Virus record (IMG/VR): IMGVR_UViG_3300036670_000209
Span: 39,040-103,039 of that record
DNA from: a virus
Direction: 5' to 3' (one strand)
DNA length: 64,000 nucleotides
In this document: positions 61,613-64,000 of the stretch, in pieces
Position numbering within the stretch: the stretch's first letter is position 1
Layout: every line of letters starts with the position of its first letter
Position numbers and translations under genes: made by a program
Notes under the pieces: model-generated
Databases searched by the model: none
Seen by the model: only the letters and a program-made list of their open reading frames with translations
What the model was told of the DNA's origin: nothing

Positions 61613-62077
61613 TTAAACTGCTTCAGACTCGGACAGTGTGGCCACGATCTTGTCCATGACAGCCTGTGCCGATCGAGCTCGAATTTCTTCCAGGTTTGCC
61701 TGAGTAACTGGGGCCAGCACTGGGCCGCGTGGCAACTTGTTACTGAGTACTGGACCAGCCAGTACCTGTTTGGAAACTTTTGCCACACGTACCTTGGCCA
61801 CACGGGCGACTTTTACCTGATCAGTAACTGGATCATACATCTCAGCGCGGCCGTCAATGGCTTCACGGTATTCAGCGCGGTTGTACAACTCAGTGGTCTT
61901 GAGAAAAGCAACCATTTCGGTCTTGGTCATCTCGTGTGGAGCTTCAATCAATTCAATTTCGGTGTTGCCTGCTTTGGTCAGACCCTTTACGTACATCAAA
62001 TCATGTGTAAAACGGACCTTGAACTGACCATTAATTTTGGAAACGCCACCGACTTTGAACAATTTAGAATTTGACAT
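61613..62077 (-). CDS. conserved phage protein
   Basis: 154 residues, start 62077 (M-S-N-S-K-L-F-K-V-G-G-V-S). Start pattern K-V-R-F-T-H-D-L-M-Y-V-K is common in T4-like phages; basic centre (K-V-A-R-V-A-K-V-R-V-A-K) likely binds nucleic acid, acidic end. Behind a perfect TTGACA-TATAAT promoter. Confidence 0.65.
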   Translation of the reverse strand: MSNSKLFKVGGVSKINGQFKVRFTHDLMYVKGLTKAGNTEIELIEAPHEMTKTEMVAFLKTTELYNRAEYREAIDGRAEMYDPVTDQVKVARVAKVRVAKVSKQVLAGPVLSNKLPRGPVLAPVTQANLEEIRARSAQAVMDKIVATLSESEAV

Positions 62078-62138
62078 ATTTGATATTTTCATTAGTAATT
62101 GAGTTAAAACACCATGCCCACACAAGGAGCATGTTCGA

Positions 62139-62167
62139 ATTATAGTTTAAATTAAATTAATTGTCAA
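62139..62167 (-). promoter_or_regulatory. consensus sigma70 promoter
   Basis: TTGACA (62167-62162), 17 bp, TATAAT (62144-62139); followed by a long (about 60 nt) leader. Confidence 0.8.
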
Positions 62168-62191
62168 CCATAATTCTGCAGGGTGCACCAG

Positions 62192-62320
62192 TTATTTGGT
62201 GGCATCCTTCATTATGGTCTGAGTCTGGCTCACGCCCCGGTCAGCCAATTTTGCCAGTCCGCTGAATCCCACTGTGGAAACAGCGATACCAATAACGATG
62301 CCGATAAAAATTTTAATCAT
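62192..62320 (-). CDS. very small membrane protein
   Basis: 42 residues from 62320. Hydrophobic N-terminal helix (M-I-K-I-F-I-G-I-V-I-G-I-A-V), then G-F-S-G-L-A-K-L-A-D-R-G-V-S. Similar tiny membrane peptides are common in T4-like phages and are usually missed. Confidence 0.6.
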   Translation of the reverse strand: MIKIFIGIVIGIAVSTVGFSGLAKLADRGVSQTQTIMKDATK

Positions 62321-62334
62321 TTGATATCCAGGGG

Positions 62335-62610
62335 TTAAACCAGTGTGAGCATGTGTGCTGGGATTCTCCAGCTGCCGTGCAGTGGAGTATTCACTGATAC
62401 AAATTTAACAGCAACCTTGGTTACATTTCCAGTGAGGGTTTGGTTGTTGCGGCTATTTGTCCAGCGCACCTGGCTGCCCACATGCAGCGTATTTTTCACA
62501 TCTCTGACCATGAGGACACGTGCAAACTTGATGCTGGTGATAATATCATTCAGCTGAGTATTGGACAGATTACCGGCAATAATGGTACGTACAATGTCTT
62601 CTGATGTCAT
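62335..62610 (-). CDS. small SH3-like protein
   Basis: 91 residues, start 62610 (GGAG upstream; a TTG two codons earlier is rejected). Helical start, then V-G-S-Q-V-R-W-T-N, L-T-G-N-V-T-K-V, K-F-V-S-V-N-T and W-R-I-P-A-H-M-L: five short strands of an SH3-like fold common in phages. Confidence 0.65.
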   Translation of the reverse strand: MTSEDIVRTIIAGNLSNTQLNDIITSIKFARVLMVRDVKNTLHVGSQVRWTNSRNNQTLTGNVTKVAVKFVSVNTPLHGSWRIPAHMLTLV

Positions 62611-62642
62611 AAACAACTCCGTTTTATTTAACTTATGATCTA

Positions 62643-62671
62643 ATTCTACATTAAACCAATTAATGGGTCAA
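62643..62671 (-). promoter_or_regulatory. sigma70-type promoter, conserved spacer class
   Basis: TTGACC (62671-62666), 17 bp ending GGTTTAATG, TAGAAT (62648-62643). Confidence 0.72.
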
Positions 62672-62702
62672 CTGATGATATGTTGTTTCAGTACAACAGG
62701 AT

Positions 62703-62945
62703 CTACTCCTGTGCCACTGGCGATGAGTTCACATTGAATGATTGCTCCCAGATTTGATCTATGTTATTTTCTAAATCGCCAATCACCACTTGCAGTGGGT
62801 TGACCAATTCTAGATAATTTTGATATAAATCAGTTGGATCAAATGCCAGTTGTATTTGCACAATGGCAGATTTCAGTTGCATGATGGCCTGTGCTGCATG
62901 ATGTACCAACATCTTATCAGGATTAGAGAGTTTATTTGTGTGCAT
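62703..62945 (-). CDS. small helical protein
   Basis: 80 residues: K-L-S-N-P-D-K-M-L-V-H-H-A-A-Q-A-I, then L-V-N-P-L-Q-V-V-I-G-D-L; all-helical, no family recognised. Own promoter at 62975. Confidence 0.55.
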   Translation of the reverse strand: MHTNKLSNPDKMLVHHAAQAIMQLKSAIVQIQLAFDPTDLYQNYLELVNPLQVVIGDLENNIDQIWEQSFNVNSSPVAQE

Positions 62946-62974
62946 TTATAATTCCCTGGGGTTTGGATGATATT

Positions 62975-63003
62975 ATTCTACATTAACACATATTACGGGT
63001 CAA
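62975..63003 (-). promoter_or_regulatory. sigma70-type promoter, conserved spacer class
   Basis: TTGACC (63003-62998), 17 bp ending TGTTAATG, TAGAAT (62980-62975). Confidence 0.7.
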
Positions 63004-63197
63004 TCGTGTGCAGCTGATATATACTCTCTAACCCATTCAATCCTGGTACTGGCGGGTATCCATTTTACACGTAGGCTGTTGGCTTTGCCTGGCTCAGCAC
63101 ATATCATAATCCACTCAGTGGCATCACTGAATCCCACCGTGTGCGCATGCCGAACAATTTCTACAATCTTATCGTCTATCTTGGCTATGGTGATCAT
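63000..63197 (-). CDS. hypothetical protein
   Basis: 65 residues: M-I-T-I-A-K-I-D-D-K-I-V-E-I, E-W-I-M-I-C-A-E and a Lys/Arg-Trp strand (R-V-K-W-I-P). Mixed fold, unknown function. Confidence 0.55.
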   Translation of the reverse strand: MITIAKIDDKIVEIVRHAHTVGFSDATEWIMICAEPGKANSLRVKWIPASTRIEWVREYISAAHD

Positions 63198-63225
63198 ATG
63201 TTGCCCGTTGTTGACATGATAATAC

Positions 63226-63254
63226 AGTATATATTAAATGAATTTATCAGTCAA
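63226..63254 (-). promoter_or_regulatory. sigma70-type promoter, conserved spacer class
   Basis: TTGACT (63254-63249), 17 bp ending ATTTAATA, TATACT (63231-63226); overlaps the end of the nuclease gene. Confidence 0.72.
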
Positions 63255-64000
63255 TCAGTGGATCGAGGGCAGGCTAATTTCTTTGCACGGGCCAGTGCAG
63301 CAAAGTCCAAAGGCCATTCTTTGCCCACTGCCAACTCATGTGCACCCAGGGGCAGGGGAACGGATACATGCGACAAAGCAATCAGCGACGTGAGTAAAAT
63401 CCTGCGTTGGGTTAGATCGTTACCCAGTGCGCCCTGGTTGGGAAATATCCATGCAGCATATTCCATGGTGCTCATGTTTATGGCCACCTTCCACAGGCTG
63501 TGCGGTACGATCACGCCCGATCCAATGTGGCGGTCAGTTTCAGAATAGATGTTGCCTGCAATGATATCAAAATCCTGCGACAACTGATAACTCCAGGCAC
63601 CAGTGCTGGTTTCCAACAGTTTCCAGGCGCCGCGATTCACTGCTGGAGTTTGTGGGCTCATGTTGGTCATGATGAAACTTTCGTGTTCTACACTGGGACT
63701 CCAACTCTGGTGATTGTTATTGGCCAGGTGTCCCTGATCATAGCCTGATCCTGCATAGTCTGCGGGGGTGCTACTGTTGGGTACACTCTGATCAGTGCTA
63801 AACGCATTACTGCGTGGCTCACAGCCCAGTATATGTTTGGGAGTCAATCGCCAGGCTACCCAAGCTGGAATTTTTGCATGGGTATCAAACATGCTGTAGT
63901 AGCCCTCACGACAAATGCCCGTGGTCATTGGATTTGCAGCCACTGGTGTACCATATGGTACGTGTACTGCACAACTGGCCACTGGCAGTGGCTGGGCTTG
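63251..64000 (-). CDS. secreted DNA/RNA non-specific endonuclease, 5' end outside window
   Basis: At least 249 residues; the frame is open to the right edge, so the GTG at 63982 is not the start. At the edge it reads Q-A-Q-P-L-P-V-A, like the end of a signal peptide. The nuclease core has Y-D-Q-G-H-L-A-N (the D-R-G-H motif with Gln for Arg) and N-M-S-P-Q-T-P-A-V-N-R-G-A-W, typical of NUC1/EndA-type enzymes with a beta-beta-alpha-metal site. If exported, it degrades DNA outside the cytoplasm. Confidence 0.85.
   Translation of the reverse strand, partial: QAQPLPVASCAVHVPYGTPVAANPMTTGICREGYYSMFDTHAKIPAWVAWRLTPKHILGCEPRSNAFSTDQSVPNSSTPADYAGSGYDQGHLANNNHQSWSPSVEHESFIMTNMSPQTPAVNRGAWKLLETSTGAWSYQLSQDFDIIAGNIYSETDRHIGSGVIVPHSLWKVAINMSTMEYAAWIFPNQGALGNDLTQRRILLTSLIALSHVSVPLPLGAHELAVGKEWPLDFAALARAKKLACPRSTD

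Noticed and set aside
1-64000. tRNA genes.
   Set aside because: No sequence with a plausible T-arm (GGTTCGAATCC-like) and matching acceptor stem was noticed; a tRNAscan run would be decisive.

Overview
The window is a compact phage genome segment, almost certainly from a large T4-like myovirus of a Gram-negative bacterium. Evidence: nearly every gene is on the minus strand and genes overlap by ATGA or TAATG; a sliding-clamp loader (gp44-like), a DenV-type pyrimidine dimer glycosylase, an ATP-dependent DNA ligase and an Rnl1-type RNA ligase are present; tail-fibre genes sit behind T4-late-type TAAATA boxes; and most other genes are tiny phage-type ORFans. A phage-encoded tripartite tricarboxylate transporter (TctA/TctC-like) hints at a proteobacterial, perhaps freshwater betaproteobacterial, host; that is inference.

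Layout. 1-12.5 kb and 19.8-22.8 kb: a very large paralogous family, here called family A (N-terminal W-S-H-L-P-N motif, central Ala/Trp four-residue repeats, conserved C-terminal helices), about 27 copies including miniature copies, broken up by UvdE (4.8-5.8 kb) and a NadM-Nudix enzyme (5.9-6.9 kb). 6.9-9.8 kb, 12.5-19.7 kb and 23-27 kb: small early-type genes in further paralogous families: B (MNERI start, FAELI core), C (HEF-V end), D (KET start, LLGL end), plus small membrane and secreted proteins. They are driven by near-consensus sigma70 promoters (TTGACN, 17 bp, TATAAT), several followed by a conserved leader. 27-33.5 kb: RNA repair (Rnl1-like ligase, P-loop kinase, phosphoesterase), a PP-loop ATPase, the transporter pair and a sulfotransferase-like protein. 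33.5-40.5 kb: clamp loader, nucleotidyltransferase-cupin fusion, GroES-like protein, a PolIII-alpha-like fragment, MazG. 39.2-46.9 kb: three large tail/adhesin proteins. 46.9-48.1 kb: an A-type Fe-S carrier, a Fe/Mn superoxide dismutase and translation initiation factor IF-1. 48.1-51.5 kb: small proteins, many of family E (C-terminal F-L-L-R-W motif). 51.5-59.3 kb: phosphoesterase, HTH protein, DNA ligase, SWIM protein, (p)ppGpp-hydrolase-like HD protein, DenV. 59.33-59.97 kb: the only large gene-free stretch, rich in hairpins, followed by the only two plus-strand genes (holin-like plus an unknown membrane-active candidate). 61-64 kb: APS-kinase-like protein, small genes and a secreted DNA/RNA nuclease running off the right edge.

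How it may work together: early sigma70 promoters express host-takeover and counter-defence genes (families A-E, NAD and RNA repair, UV repair); TAAATA late boxes express fibres, SOD and IF-1; the plus-strand lysis pair has its own TATAAATG box. The most unusual features are the family A expansion with its miniature deletion derivatives, the structured gene-free region next to the holin, and the phage-borne IF-1 and tricarboxylate transporter. All family names come from reading motifs; no database search was possible.
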